Notes: generated from the sequence alone by a model not told the origin. DNA of 64,000 nt from Pseudocitrobacter cyperus (GCF_039889165.1 NZ_JAYMYY010000001.1:62001-126000), one strand, 5' to 3'; positions 51,584 through 61,312 are shown, numbered from the stretch's first letter. A program made the numbers and translations.

Positions 51584-52384
51584 TTAGTCCAGTTCGTTAT
51601 CAAGGTCGTTCGCGCCAGCAGCCGGGGCCGCAGCACCCGCAACGCGGTTATATTTCGGGCTCAACTGAATGTACAGAATCGCCATTACCGCACCAATCAC
51701 ACCCAGAGCAACCAGGTTGAAGTTGGTGAAGGCAGCGGTTACAAAGCCCAGGTAGAAGAACGGCATCAGGTAGCCTGCACGCATCATGTTGATAACCATG
51801 GCGTAACCGACGACAACGATCATACCACCGGCGATGTTCAGGCCGCTGGTAACCACTTCAGGAATGGCGTTCAGCATGTTCTGTACTTCGCTGGTACCCA
51901 CAGACACCGCCACGATCACTGCCGGGATAGCGATACGCATCGCCTGCAGGAACAGGGAGGAGACGTGGATCCAGGAGAGTGCCGTGAGGTTGCCGTTATC
52001 AGCCGCCTTATCCGCCGCGTGCTGGAATGCCACGGTAATGGTACGCACGATGATGGTCAGAACCTGGCCGGCTGCTGCCAGAGGGATTGCCAGCGCGATA
52101 CCCGCGCCGATGCCCTGATGGCCCGCAATAACCAGAATGGTTGAGATGATAGATGCCAGCGCAGCATCAGGCGCAACTGCCGCACCGATGTTCATCCAGC
52201 CCAGAGCGATCATTTCCAGCGTACCACCGATGATAATACCGGTTTTCATGTCGCCGAGAACAATACCGACCAGGGTACAGGCAACGAGTGGTCGGTGGCA
52301 CTGAAACTCATCAAGGATAGATTCCATACCTGCGATACAGGCAACGATGAATATCAGCACAATTTGAAGAACTGTAATCTCCAT
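51584..52384 (-). CDS. manY: Mannose PTS permease subunit IIC
   Basis: Sugar-transporting EIIC of the mannose PTS; 266 residues (E. coli 266) with multiple membrane helices and typical GWMNIGAAVAPDAALASIIST and VVVGYAMVINMM segments. 12 bases before manZ; 61 bases after manX. Confidence 0.97.
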   Translation of the reverse strand: MEITVLQIVLIFIVACIAGMESILDEFQCHRPLVACTLVGIVLGDMKTGIIIGGTLEMIALGWMNIGAAVAPDAALASIISTILVIAGHQGIGAGIALAIPLAAAGQVLTIIVRTITVAFQHAADKAADNGNLTALSWIHVSSLFLQAMRIAIPAVIVAVSVGTSEVQNMLNAIPEVVTSGLNIAGGMIVVVGYAMVINMMRAGYLMPFFYLGFVTAAFTNFNLVALGVIGAVMAILYIQLSPKYNRVAGAAAPAAGANDLDNELD

Positions 52385-52445
52385 TGTACTTCTCCTATAA
52401 ACGTAAGACTAAAGTGTGAAAGCTGATTGGTCATCAACGAGAGGC

Positions 52446-53399
52446 TTATTTGCCAATCTTGTTGATCAAATCCATCATTTTCAGTTTCGGATCGTTGGAG
52501 ACCTTACGGACTTCCAGTTCAATACCGCGGTCGTTCAGTTTTTTGAACGCTTCGATATCTTTCTCATCGACCGAAACGGCGTTATTCACCTGAGTTTTAC
52601 CCTGACGGAATGCCATACCACCGATGTTGATGGAGGTGAATTTCACACCACCTTCAGCAAGGCGTTCGACATCAGTTGGGTTAGTGAACAACAACATCAC
52701 TCGTTCACCCGCGTATTTCGGGTTGTTGTAGACGCGAAGCATCTTGGCAACATCAACCACATGCGCGGTTACGCCCGGAGGAGCAACCTGCGTCAGCAGG
52801 GTTTTACGTACGGTATCTGCAGCAACTTCATCACTGACAACGATGATGCGGCGGACGTTGGTTTCTTTCGTCCAGCGGGTAGCGACCTGACCGTGGATTA
52901 AACGGTCATCGATACGCGCCAGGCCAATGACCATATAGTCATCAGCGCCCATCGGTTTAACCGGTGCCGCGGCAACCGGAGCAGGGGCTGCTTTTTCAAC
53001 CGGCTGTGCTTTCAGCGCCTTAACGCCTTCACGACCGGTTTCGACGGCAATCGCCACTAACTCATCAAATGATGGGTTGTCATCGCGCGCCATGAGTGTT
53101 TCCACTAACATCGGGATGTTGACCCCGGCAATGACTTCATAGTGTTCTTTATCGACGACAATGCGGCTGGCAGCATTGAACGGGCTGCCACCCCATGTAT
53201 CTACGAGAAACAACACCCCTTTGCTGGTATCAAGTTTCGCCAACTGTGCGTTGTATTTTTCGATCAACGTCTCAGCGTTTTCGCCGGGCACGAAGTCGAT
53301 CCAACCCACATTCTCCTGCTCGCCCAACAGCATCTCTGCTGTTTTCAGCAGTTGTTCTGCTGCCCAACCATGTGTGCCTATAACAATAGCAATCGTCAC
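52446..53399 (-). CDS. manX: Mannose PTS EIIAB component
   Basis: Cytoplasmic phosphocarrier. The IIA domain (1-130) carries phospho-His10 (IGTHGW). An Ala/Pro-rich linker (about 131-150) follows; the IIB domain carries phospho-His169 in RIDDRLIHGQV. The 317 residues are slightly shorter than E. coli (323), mainly at the linker. First gene of manXYZ. Two Mlc-type palindromes lie upstream. In E. coli the sRNA SgrS also controls it. Confidence 0.97.
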   Translation of the reverse strand: MTIAIVIGTHGWAAEQLLKTAEMLLGEQENVGWIDFVPGENAETLIEKYNAQLAKLDTSKGVLFLVDTWGGSPFNAASRIVVDKEHYEVIAGVNIPMLVETLMARDDNPSFDELVAIAVETGREGVKALKAQPVEKAAPAPVAAAPVKPMGADDYMVIGLARIDDRLIHGQVATRWTKETNVRRIIVVSDEVAADTVRKTLLTQVAPPGVTAHVVDVAKMLRVYNNPKYAGERVMLLFTNPTDVERLAEGGVKFTSINIGGMAFRQGKTQVNNAVSVDEKDIEAFKKLNDRGIELEVRKVSNDPKLKMMDLINKIGK

Positions 53400-53513
53400 T
53401 TGCTACCTCCTTTTATTATCGTTGCATCAGGCGGGCTGATGCTTGTTGAAACGATATCGTGACCGAATCGATTCAGATAAGGGTTTGAGAGAGAAAATTT
53501 AATAACTGCCGAG

Positions 53514-53541
53514 AATTATTTTAGATAGTGAAAAAATAATT
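53514..53541. promoter_or_regulatory. Mlc/NagC-type operator 1 before manX
   Basis: AATTATTTT and AAAAAATAATT flank an eight-base centre (AGATAGTG), the spacing typical of Mlc sites. It lies 115-142 bases upstream of manX. Confidence 0.7.
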
Positions 53542-53578
53542 AATGTGATGAAGATCCGTAATTTAGTTAATGGTGAAC

Positions 53579-53604
53579 AATTATTTTGCGGCGCAAAAAA
53601 TAAT
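53579..53604. promoter_or_regulatory. Mlc/NagC-type operator 2 before manX
   Basis: AATTATTTTGCGGCGCAAAAAATAAT, a palindrome of the Mlc class, lies about 65 bases from the first. E. coli manX likewise has two Mlc sites. CRP-like TGTGA half-sites occur at 53545 and 53642. Confidence 0.72.
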
Positions 53605-53709
53605 CGTATTTATTGCAAAGTCAGGTAAATCTTTGCCAAATTGTGATTAATCTTTGCTATGTTTAGCTTCCGTTTAATTTTGCAGGAGTAGAGGGCAGCA
53701 GCCCAAAGT

Positions 53710-53871
53710 ATGGACCGTCACCGACGCCTTTTCACTTTCACATCGCACATTAGTGCAGTACATCCCGGCCAGCAGCGCCATCAATCCCTTTTGTCCGATA
53801 TTGTCACGCCTGTGTTTGACAGCGCGATGACGCGTCATTTCGTTAACTGGAGTCGCTCATGGAATTGTTAA
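53710..53871 (+). CDS. Putative 53-residue leader ORF overlapping yoaE
   Basis: An ATG frame of 53 codons (MDRHRRLFTFTSHISAVH..., ending VNWSRSWNC) that overlaps the first 13 bases of yoaE. The overlap suggests coupling to yoaE. E. coli annotations include a small protein (YoaL) upstream of yoaE that I recall only vaguely; whether this is its homologue is not certain. There is no strong ribosome site. It could be non-coding leader sequence. Confidence 0.4.
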   Translation: MDRHRRLFTFTSHISAVHPGQQRHQSLLSDIVTPVFDSAMTRHFVNWSRSWNC

Positions 53872-55418
53872 TGGACCCGTCAATTTGGGCCGGTTTGTTG
53901 ACGCTTGTCGTCCTGGAAATCGTGCTGGGTATCGATAACCTGGTCTTTATCGCGATCCTTGCGGATAAACTGCCGCCAAAGCAGCGTGATAAAGCCCGCC
54001 TGATTGGCTTGTCGCTGGCGCTGATTATGCGTCTTGGCCTGCTTTCGGTTATTTCGTGGATGGTGACGCTCACCGCGCCGCTGTTCAGCGTATGGGATTA
54101 TTCCTTCTCAGGACGCGACCTGATCATGCTGCTGGGTGGTCTGTTCCTGCTGTTCAAAGCGACAACAGAGCTCCATGAACGGCTGGAAAACCGTCAGCAT
54201 GACGCCGGACATGGTAAGGGTTACGCCAGTTTCTGGGTGGTGGTGCTGCAAATCGTGGTGCTGGATGCGGTCTTCTCACTTGATGCGGTAATTACTGCGG
54301 TCGGGATGGTGAACGATCTGCCTGTCATGATGGCGGCGGTAGTGATCGCAATGGGTGTAATGCTGCTGGCGTCGAAACCGCTGACGCGTTTCGTCAACCA
54401 GCATCCGACGGTGGTGGTGCTCTGTCTGAGCTTCCTGCTGATGATTGGTTTGAGCCTTGTGGCGGAAGGTTTCGGATTCCATATTCCGAAAGGTTATCTG
54501 TACGCGGCGATTGGATTCTCAATCATCATCGAACTCTTTAACCAGATTGCGCGTCGCAACTTTATTCGCCATCAGTCAACGCAGCCGCTGCGCGCACGCA
54601 CGGCAGATGCCATTCTGCGCATGATGGGGGGGCGTAAACAGGCCAACCCGCAGCAGGAGAGCGACAGCCAGGCGCCGGTGCCGGTACCTGAAGGCGCGTT
54701 TGCGGAAGAAGAACGTTACATGATTAATGGCGTACTGACGCTGGCTTCCCGCTCGCTGCGCAGCATCATGACTCCGCGTGGTGAAATTAGCTGGGTGGAT
54801 GCCGATCTGAGCAAAGATGAAATTCGTGAACAGCTTCTCTCATCGCCGCATAGTCTGTTCCCGGTGTGTCGTGGCGAACTGGACGAAGTTATCGGTATCG
54901 TGCGCGCGAAAGAACTGCTGGTTTCGCTGGAAGCGGATGAAGACGTTGCGGCTATTGCCTCAGCACATCCTGCTATCGTGGTTCCGGATACGCTGGATCC
55001 GATTAATCTGCTGGGCGTGCTGCGACGGGCGAAAGGCAGCTTTGTCATTGTGACTAACGAGTTCGGCGTTGTGCAGGGGCTGGTCACGCCGCTGGACGTG
55101 CTGGAGGCCATCGCCGGTGAGTTCCCGGATGCCGATGAAACGCCGGAAATTATTGCCGATGGTGACGGCTGGATTGTGAAAGGTGGTGCCGACATCCACG
55201 CGCTGCAACAGGCGCTGGGGCTGGATCATCTGGTCAATGATGAAGAGGATATCGCCACCGTGGCAGGGCTGGTGATTGCCGTGAATGGACAAATCCCGAA
55301 AGTGGGCGATGTGATTGAACTGGCACCTCTGCAAATCACCATCACTGAGGCCAATAACTACCGTATCGACCAGGTGCGCGTGGTGAAACAGCCGTCAGAG
55401 CATGACGAAGAAGAGTAA
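53859..55418 (+). CDS. yoaE: TerC/CBS-domain membrane protein YoaE
   Basis: A 519-residue inner membrane protein (E. coli 518). The TerC-family membrane half (about 1-235; VLEIVLGIDNLVFIAILADKLP, with the acidic GIDN motif, and DAVFSLDAVITAVG) is followed by two CBS domains and a CorC/HlyC-type C-terminal domain. The CBS start is MTPRGEISWVDAD. Family members are implicated in metal homeostasis; the role here is unproven. Convergent with yoaD. Confidence 0.94.
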   Translation: MELLMDPSIWAGLLTLVVLEIVLGIDNLVFIAILADKLPPKQRDKARLIGLSLALIMRLGLLSVISWMVTLTAPLFSVWDYSFSGRDLIMLLGGLFLLFKATTELHERLENRQHDAGHGKGYASFWVVVLQIVVLDAVFSLDAVITAVGMVNDLPVMMAAVVIAMGVMLLASKPLTRFVNQHPTVVVLCLSFLLMIGLSLVAEGFGFHIPKGYLYAAIGFSIIIELFNQIARRNFIRHQSTQPLRARTADAILRMMGGRKQANPQQESDSQAPVPVPEGAFAEEERYMINGVLTLASRSLRSIMTPRGEISWVDADLSKDEIREQLLSSPHSLFPVCRGELDEVIGIVRAKELLVSLEADEDVAAIASAHPAIVVPDTLDPINLLGVLRRAKGSFVIVTNEFGVVQGLVTPLDVLEAIAGEFPDADETPEIIADGDGWIVKGGADIHALQQALGLDHLVNDEEDIATVAGLVIAVNGQIPKVGDVIELAPLQITITEANNYRIDQVRVVKQPSEHDEEE

Positions 55419-55426
55419 CGAATCGT

Positions 55427-57001
55427 CTACGGCATAATGGGCGTTGTCGGCCCGTTATGCTCTGCCAGCCACTGGGGGAACTCTTCCAGTGGCATCGGCG
55501 GTGCGTAGAGATAACCCTGCAATAAATGGACGCCGTGGCGCTGCAAATAGTTCGCCTGCTCCGGCGTCTCTACCCCTTCCGCAACCAGCTCAATATTCAA
55601 ACGTTGCCCCAGCGCGATAATGATATCCGTTACCGTCGAGTTCACCGCATCGGTGCCTATGGCGTGGGTAAACGACTTGTCGATTTTCAGCACATCCGGA
55701 TGCAGTTTTTCCAGCCAGGAGAGGGAGCTATTACCGGTGCCGAAGTCATCAATGGCGAGCTGGATATTTTTACCGTGCAGTGCGCGTAAAAGACCGGCGT
55801 TCACGTCGTGCAGCGCATCACGTTCGGTCAGTTCAATGGTCAATTGCACGGTGGGGTTGACGCTGAACCAAAGATTATTGAGGTCTTCAAGCAGAATCTT
55901 GTCGTCGCGCAGATGAGCGGCCGCGACGTTAATGCCGATATGGAATTTCGGGTCGGCGGGAAAGCGGTGCAGTTCCTTCGCTGTTTCATTCAGCACATAA
56001 CGGGTCAACGGGAGAATAAGATTCTTCGCTTCCGCAATCGGTATGAAGACATCGGGTGTAATTGGGCCAAGACGAGGATTGTTCCAGCGTAGCAGGATTT
56101 CGACACCATCGCAGCGCTGCGCACGCGTATTCAACAGGGGCTGACAGAAGAGGGTAAATTCCCGCTGGGCAATGCCCATATTGATTTCCCAGGAGAAACT
56201 CATTCGCCTGGCGGTAGCAATCCAGGTAATCCAGGCCGCCAGCAGGCCAAATATCAGCGCCAGTGGAAGCCGGCCCGGTAGTTCGCGAAGGGCAAGACGC
56301 CAGAACGAAGGGCCGCTTACGACAATGCTGAAAGGAAATGCGCTGGACGCTCGTGTATAGACCCGTTCATCCTCGCGTTGGATAGGCTGTCTGATGATCC
56401 CCACGTCTTCTACATACCAGGCGTCATCGATACCCAGACTGACGCGTGTAATCAGCGGTGGAAAAGGGTCGAGCATCATATCGCTGACTAAATCGATATT
56501 GATCCCTATGGCGACGCCATCCTGCCCATCCTTTGATGCCGGGAACCACTGCATCAGAACCGGACTTCCTTTGACCAGCGAACGATCTATGGTGAGGAGC
56601 AGTTTGGAGTGATTGTCGGCTAAACGCGGCTGTAGCTTCCGCAGCGGAATGCTGCGTTCACCGAAGGCGCTGGAGCAATAGATAATCCCGGATTTAACCA
56701 GGAATATTGAACGGACGGTTTTTAAGGCCGCTACCTGCTGACGAAGCTTTAACAGGCTGTTATTACAGGGTTTATCAACCATCGGGAGCAGTGTGTCGCG
56801 TTCGTTTTCCACCGCCAGCAGGATTTTATCCAGCGTAGTGACGGCCCGCTGGGTGACGTTTTCAATCTGCTGCTTATTTTCGCTACGCTGTAAAATAAAT
56901 CCAATAGTCAGCGTGAGCGAAAAGGCTCCCAGCGCCACAAGGGTACAGAGAAGAATACGCTTATGCAGATATCGTTTTACTATCCAGTGTGCAGATTGCA
57001 T
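55427..57001 (-). CDS. pdeD: CSS-motif cyclic-di-GMP phosphodiesterase YoaD/PdeD
   Basis: A 524-residue membrane enzyme that hydrolyses c-di-GMP. It has an N-terminal helix, a periplasmic sensor domain with the CSS motif (IIYCSSAFGERS; a second cysteine in KPCNNSLL), a second helix (LPLALIFGLLAAWITWIA) and a C-terminal EAL domain. The signature is EILLRWN (EIL rather than EAL), with DDFGTGNSSL and LVAEGVET intact. E. coli PdeD is about 532 residues. Confidence 0.92.
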   Translation of the reverse strand: MQSAHWIVKRYLHKRILLCTLVALGAFSLTLTIGFILQRSENKQQIENVTQRAVTTLDKILLAVENERDTLLPMVDKPCNNSLLKLRQQVAALKTVRSIFLVKSGIIYCSSAFGERSIPLRKLQPRLADNHSKLLLTIDRSLVKGSPVLMQWFPASKDGQDGVAIGINIDLVSDMMLDPFPPLITRVSLGIDDAWYVEDVGIIRQPIQREDERVYTRASSAFPFSIVVSGPSFWRLALRELPGRLPLALIFGLLAAWITWIATARRMSFSWEINMGIAQREFTLFCQPLLNTRAQRCDGVEILLRWNNPRLGPITPDVFIPIAEAKNLILPLTRYVLNETAKELHRFPADPKFHIGINVAAAHLRDDKILLEDLNNLWFSVNPTVQLTIELTERDALHDVNAGLLRALHGKNIQLAIDDFGTGNSSLSWLEKLHPDVLKIDKSFTHAIGTDAVNSTVTDIIIALGQRLNIELVAEGVETPEQANYLQRHGVHLLQGYLYAPPMPLEEFPQWLAEHNGPTTPIMP

Positions 57002-57122
57002 GTTCGATGCTCAATATCGAAAAGACCGATTACGGCAACACCTGCAAGTTTAGCGGTGAGAGCGAAAAAAAGTGAAAGAAAAGAGAGAAATAAATCGCCC
57101 ATCAGAAGATGGGCGAGGAGTG

Positions 57123-58487
57123 TTAGTCGCACTGCACTTTAATGGCCAGGCCGCCGCGGGAGGTTTCGCGGTATTTAGCGTTCATATCTTTCCCGGTTTC
57201 GTACATCGTTTCGATGACTTTATCGAGAGAAACGCGTGGCTCGCTGGTACGGCGCATCGCCATCCGTGAGGCGTTGATGGCTTTAACAGAGGCGATGGCG
57301 TTACGCTCAATGCACGGCACCTGTACCTGACCAGCAACCGGGTCGCAGGTTAAGCCCAGGTTGTGTTCCATTCCGATTTCCGCTGCCACACAGACCTGCT
57401 CCGGGCTCGCGCCCAGCAGTTCGGCCAGACCGGCTGCAGCCATTGAACAGGCTACGCCCACTTCCCCCTGACAGCCCACTTCAGCACCAGAAATTGAGGC
57501 GTTCATTTTATAGAGCGCGCCAATCGCCCCGGCGGCAAGGAAGTAACGAATGTAGATATCCGGGCTCACGGACTCAATGAAGTGATCGTAGTAGGCCAGT
57601 ACGGCTGGCACGATCCCGCAGGCGCCGTTGGTGGGCGCAGTCACCACGCGGCCCCCTGCGGCGTTCTCTTCGTTGACCGCCAGCGCAAACATATTCACCC
57701 AATCGACCACATTCATTGGATCGTTAGAGAGCTTATCGCTTGCCACCAACAGGCGACGCAGGGCAGAGGCGCGACGAGGGACGCGTAGCGGGCCTGGCAG
57801 AACGCCTTCGGTGTTCATCCCGCGATCGATACACGCCTGCATGGTCTGCCATACATTGGCAAAATAGTCTTCAATCTCTTTTTTGCTGTGCAGCGCCAGC
57901 TCGTTCTGCATCACCATGCCCGAGAGCGAAAGGCCGGTCTCTTTGCAGTAGTTCAGCATTTCGGTGGCGGAAGCGAATGGGTAAGGCACTTTCACCTCGT
58001 CAACTGCCTCTTTACCGAAATGCTCTTCATCCACGATAAAACCGCCGCCGATGGAGTAATAGGTTTTGCTGTAGAGTTCCGTCTCGCCCGCCCAGGCGTG
58101 GATTTGCATGCCGTTTTCATGCAGCGGCAGATTGCCGTTGTGGAAGCGCATGCCGTTATCTTTCGGGAAGTCGACTTCTTTACGCCCCTGCGCCAACAGC
58201 AGGCGCCCGCGCGCTTCTACGTCGCGGATAAACGCCGGAATGGCATCAATGTCGACCGTTGCAGGCTCGTTGCCCGCAAGGCCCATGATAATGGCGATAT
58301 CAGTATGGTGACCTTTGCCGGTTAACGAGAGTGAACCGTAGACGTCCACCGCTACACGGGTTACGTCATCAATCAATCCTTTTTCGACCAGGTCATCGAC
58401 GAACTGCTTACCAGCCTTCATCGGCCCTACAGTATGGGAAGATGAGGGGCCAATCCCCACCTTGAACATGTCGAATATACTAATCAC
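57123..58487 (-). CDS. sdaA: L-serine dehydratase 1
   Basis: Iron-sulfur enzyme that deaminates L-serine to pyruvate. The GTG at 58487, with AGGAG seven bases upstream, gives 454 residues (VISIFDMFKVGIGPSSSHTVGPMKAG), equal to E. coli. Cluster cysteines are visible in TNGACGIVPAV, GCQGEVGVACSM and LTCDPVAGQVQVPCIERN. The longer frame to 58526 is not supported. Confidence 0.97.
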   Translation of the reverse strand: MISIFDMFKVGIGPSSSHTVGPMKAGKQFVDDLVEKGLIDDVTRVAVDVYGSLSLTGKGHHTDIAIIMGLAGNEPATVDIDAIPAFIRDVEARGRLLLAQGRKEVDFPKDNGMRFHNGNLPLHENGMQIHAWAGETELYSKTYYSIGGGFIVDEEHFGKEAVDEVKVPYPFASATEMLNYCKETGLSLSGMVMQNELALHSKKEIEDYFANVWQTMQACIDRGMNTEGVLPGPLRVPRRASALRRLLVASDKLSNDPMNVVDWVNMFALAVNEENAAGGRVVTAPTNGACGIVPAVLAYYDHFIESVSPDIYIRYFLAAGAIGALYKMNASISGAEVGCQGEVGVACSMAAAGLAELLGASPEQVCVAAEIGMEHNLGLTCDPVAGQVQVPCIERNAIASVKAINASRMAMRRTSEPRVSLDKVIETMYETGKDMNAKYRETSRGGLAIKVQCD

Positions 58488-58652
58488 ATTGATACTCCTG
58501 ACAGGGTTGCCGGGTTGTTGCGGCAACGATGTTATAATTGCGCATAGTGTATGAGGGAACCGGATATTCGGCTGAACTATTCACATGAATTAAACTAATG
58601 AAACGATCCTGTTTTACTAATGCCGAACATCTCGCTATTACGCTAAGTATAG

Positions 58653-59231
58653 TCAGGGTTTCAGCCCAACCTGTAACGCCAGCTCACGAATAATGCCGGC
58701 AGTCATTCCCCAGACAAAGTAGTGCTGGTACCAGGAAAGCCATACACGATGTGAATCACCGCGGCGATGAATGTCGAGCGGGTGGTAACGGCCCAGCCTT
58801 AATGCCTCTGCGAGCGGCATTTCGAATACGGAGGAGACTTCGTCTACGCTTGCGTGATAGTGCAGATTTGGCGGGATCACGCCCACTACCGGAGTCACCT
58901 GAAAACCGGTGACGCTGTCTACTGGCGGTAAGATACCGATTACCTCCACGCTTTCCGGTGGGATGGCCACCTCTTCTTGCGCTTCGCGCAGCGCGGCGGC
59001 AATTAATGATGCGTCGGTGCTATCGACGGCCCCGCCGGGGAACGCCACCTGACCCGGATGTTTGCGCAACTTAGCCGAGCGTTGGGTCAGTAACAAACCC
59101 GGCTCAGGACGTCGAACGATGGGCACCAGCACCGCTGCCTGCCGCTGATTGATAGCCATGCGGTTAGCCTGTGGGCGAAGCAGTTGAAAACGGGAAAGAA
59201 AATCATCCAGATTCAATTCAGGGGATGCCAT
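58653..59231 (-). CDS. nudL: Nudix hydrolase NudL (YeaB)
   Basis: CoA-type Nudix hydrolase, 192 residues as in E. coli. The Nudix box is GGAVDSTDASLIAAALREAQEEV, and the upstream LLTQRSAKLRKHPGQVAFPGG is the UPF0035/CoA-hydrolase signature. It starts two bases after the pabB stop, forming a pabB-nudL unit as in E. coli. Confidence 0.95.
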   Translation of the reverse strand: MASPELNLDDFLSRFQLLRPQANRMAINQRQAAVLVPIVRRPEPGLLLTQRSAKLRKHPGQVAFPGGAVDSTDASLIAAALREAQEEVAIPPESVEVIGILPPVDSVTGFQVTPVVGVIPPNLHYHASVDEVSSVFEMPLAEALRLGRYHPLDIHRRGDSHRVWLSWYQHYFVWGMTAGIIRELALQVGLKP

Positions 59232-59233
59232 CG

Positions 59234-60589
59234 TTAAGACTCCAGTTGATGCAGAATACGGTTCACTTTATCAAACGTTTCCTGGTATTCCGCGGCTTCG
59301 TGACTGTCTGCCACAATACCACCGCCAGCGGAACAGTAAACCTGGCCGCGCCAGGCCGTCACGGTGCGAATTGTAATGCTGGTATCCATATTGCCGCAGG
59401 CGCTCAGATAACCAATGCTGCCGCACCAGGCATTACGGCGCTGCGGCTCCAGTTCATCAATAATTTCCATGGCGCGTACTTTTGGCGCGCCGGTAATGGA
59501 ACCGCCGGGAAAGGCCGCGCGCAGCAGGTCGCTGGCGTGAAGTGTTTCTGGCAACGTCGCGGTTATGGTGCTGACCAAATGGTGTACTGCAGGGAAAGGC
59601 TCGACGACGAACAGTTCCGGTACGCGAACGCTGCCCGGCACCGCCACCCGGCCAATGTCATTGCGCATTAAATCGACAATCATCAGGTTCTCAGCGCGAT
59701 CCTTCGGCGAGTTCGCCAGACGTTCAGCCTGAGCGGCATCATCATTTGCGTCAGGAAGGCGGGGAAGGGTGCCCTTAATCGGGCGTGTTTGAATCTTCCC
59801 CTGTTCGGCAAGAATAAACCGCTCCGGCGAAAGACTTAAAATTGCACCTTCATTGAGCCGGATAAAGGCGCTGAACGGCGCGCGATTGGAGCGGTTAAGC
59901 CGGACAAATGCCCGCCACTCATCGCCGTCATAGCTTGCCTGAAAACGCTGGGCCAGATTGACCTGATAGCAGTCGCCGCTGTGCAGATAGTTTTGCACCT
60001 GGCGAAACTTTTCTCCGTACTCTTCGCGGCTCATGTTCGCCTGCCACGCAGAGGTGAGCGTGAATGGCCGGCTTTGTTTAACCTGTTGATTTTGCAGCCA
60101 GCACAGTCGCTCCTGCGCGTCAGACTGACTCACCAGCGTCACCACTTTGCGCAAGTGATCGACAATCAGCGCCCAGTCATAGATACCAACCGCCATATCG
60201 GGCAGATCGATATCCTGCTGTGCCTGCCCGGGGAGGTGCTCAAAACGACGGCCGAGATCGTAGCCAAACAGTCCCAGAGCGCCGCCGGTATAGGGGATAT
60301 CCGCAATGGTTTCGCTGATGAAGGGGCTGGCATCGAGTTCAGTCTGCAAAAGCGTGAGCGGATCCTGCGTGGATGAGGTATGCTCTGCACCGCGATGAAT
60401 CGTCGTGATATCCCCCCGCGTTACCAGCGTCGTGCGAGGTTGCGCAACAAGAATGTCAAACCGGCTATGCGGATGGTCGGCAAACCCGGAGTGCAGCAGC
60501 ATGGCCCACGGCAGGTGGCTTAACGGTGCGAAATAGTGCTCTGCGGCATCCTGTCGCCACGGTAATGTAATCATTGACGGGAGTAACAT
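59234..60589 (-). CDS. pabB: Aminodeoxychorismate synthase component I
   Basis: With PabA makes 4-amino-4-deoxychorismate for folate. From the ATG at 60589 it has 451 residues (E. coli 453). Chorismate-binding signatures include IKGTLPRLPD (the Lys of PIKGT), NLMIVDLMRND and AAFPGGSITGAPKVRAMEIID. The ribosome site (GAGG) is close to this ATG; the frame extends to 60646 without homology. Divergent from yoaH. Confidence 0.95.
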   Translation of the reverse strand: MLLPSMITLPWRQDAAEHYFAPLSHLPWAMLLHSGFADHPHSRFDILVAQPRTTLVTRGDITTIHRGAEHTSSTQDPLTLLQTELDASPFISETIADIPYTGGALGLFGYDLGRRFEHLPGQAQQDIDLPDMAVGIYDWALIVDHLRKVVTLVSQSDAQERLCWLQNQQVKQSRPFTLTSAWQANMSREEYGEKFRQVQNYLHSGDCYQVNLAQRFQASYDGDEWRAFVRLNRSNRAPFSAFIRLNEGAILSLSPERFILAEQGKIQTRPIKGTLPRLPDANDDAAQAERLANSPKDRAENLMIVDLMRNDIGRVAVPGSVRVPELFVVEPFPAVHHLVSTITATLPETLHASDLLRAAFPGGSITGAPKVRAMEIIDELEPQRRNAWCGSIGYLSACGNMDTSITIRTVTAWRGQVYCSAGGGIVADSHEAAEYQETFDKVNRILHQLES

Positions 60590-60648
60590 CTTCCTCAAAC
60601 CTAGACTGCGTGAAATAATAAGCGCCGATAATGTAGCAGGAGTCAAAC

Positions 60649-60834
60649 ATGTTTGCAGGATTACCTTCGCTGAGCCATGAGCAACAGCAACAAGCGGTTG
60701 AACGTATCCAGGAGCTGATCTCCCAGGGGATGAGCAGCGGCGAGGCGATTGGCCTGGTCGCCGCCGAGATCCGCGCCAGCCACTCAGGTGAGCGGATCGT
60801 GGCGCGGTTTGAAGATGAGGATGAAGAAGAGTAA
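60649..60834 (+). CDS. yoaH: UPF0181 protein YoaH
   Basis: A 61-residue acidic protein (MFAGLPSLSHEQQQQAVERIQELISQGMSSGEAIGLVA...), homologous to E. coli YoaH (59). Ribosome site AGGAG precedes the ATG. Function unknown. Confidence 0.94.
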   Translation: MFAGLPSLSHEQQQQAVERIQELISQGMSSGEAIGLVAAEIRASHSGERIVARFEDEDEEE

Positions 60835-60838
60835 AGCC

Positions 60839-61183
60839 TTACACTGCGGCGATAATTTTAATTTCGACCTTATACTCTGCTTTCATCAGTCTGGCCTGCA
60901 CGGTGCAACGCACCGGCGCATGGCCCGCAACGACCCACTCATCCCACGCTTTATTCATCGCGGCAAAATCATCGCCGTTGGCGAGAAAAATCGTCGCGTC
61001 GAGAATTTTGGTTTTATCGCTACCCTGTTTTTGCAAAATAGCGTCAATCTGCGCCAGCGTGTTCGCTGTTTGCGCATAGGCGTCCGCCTGCAGATTTTCC
61101 GGCACACCGGTGTAGTAGAGCGTCTGATTGTGGATCACGACATCAGACCAGCGGGCTTCGGCATCAATACGCGTAATCGTCAT
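60839..61183 (-). CDS. yoaB: RidA-family protein YoaB
   Basis: A 114-residue member of the YjgF/YER057c/UK114 family. The C-terminal RCTVQARLM holds the family's substrate-binding Arg, and the sequence DAILQKQGSDKTKILDATIFLAN is typical. Possible enamine/imine deaminase by homology with RidA; specific role unproven. Converges with yoaH. Confidence 0.93.
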   Translation of the reverse strand: MTITRIDAEARWSDVVIHNQTLYYTGVPENLQADAYAQTANTLAQIDAILQKQGSDKTKILDATIFLANGDDFAAMNKAWDEWVVAGHAPVRCTVQARLMKAEYKVEIKIIAAV

Positions 61184-61312
61184 TGCAGTTTCCTCTGTTG
61201 AAATTCCTTTGAGGGCGCAAGAGTGCCATATTGTTATCCAGTCGTCACCCGTTCGACTGGCGAAAGCGCGGGCAGCCTGACATAATCACTGTCCAAATAA
61301 ACAGGGGGCAGT

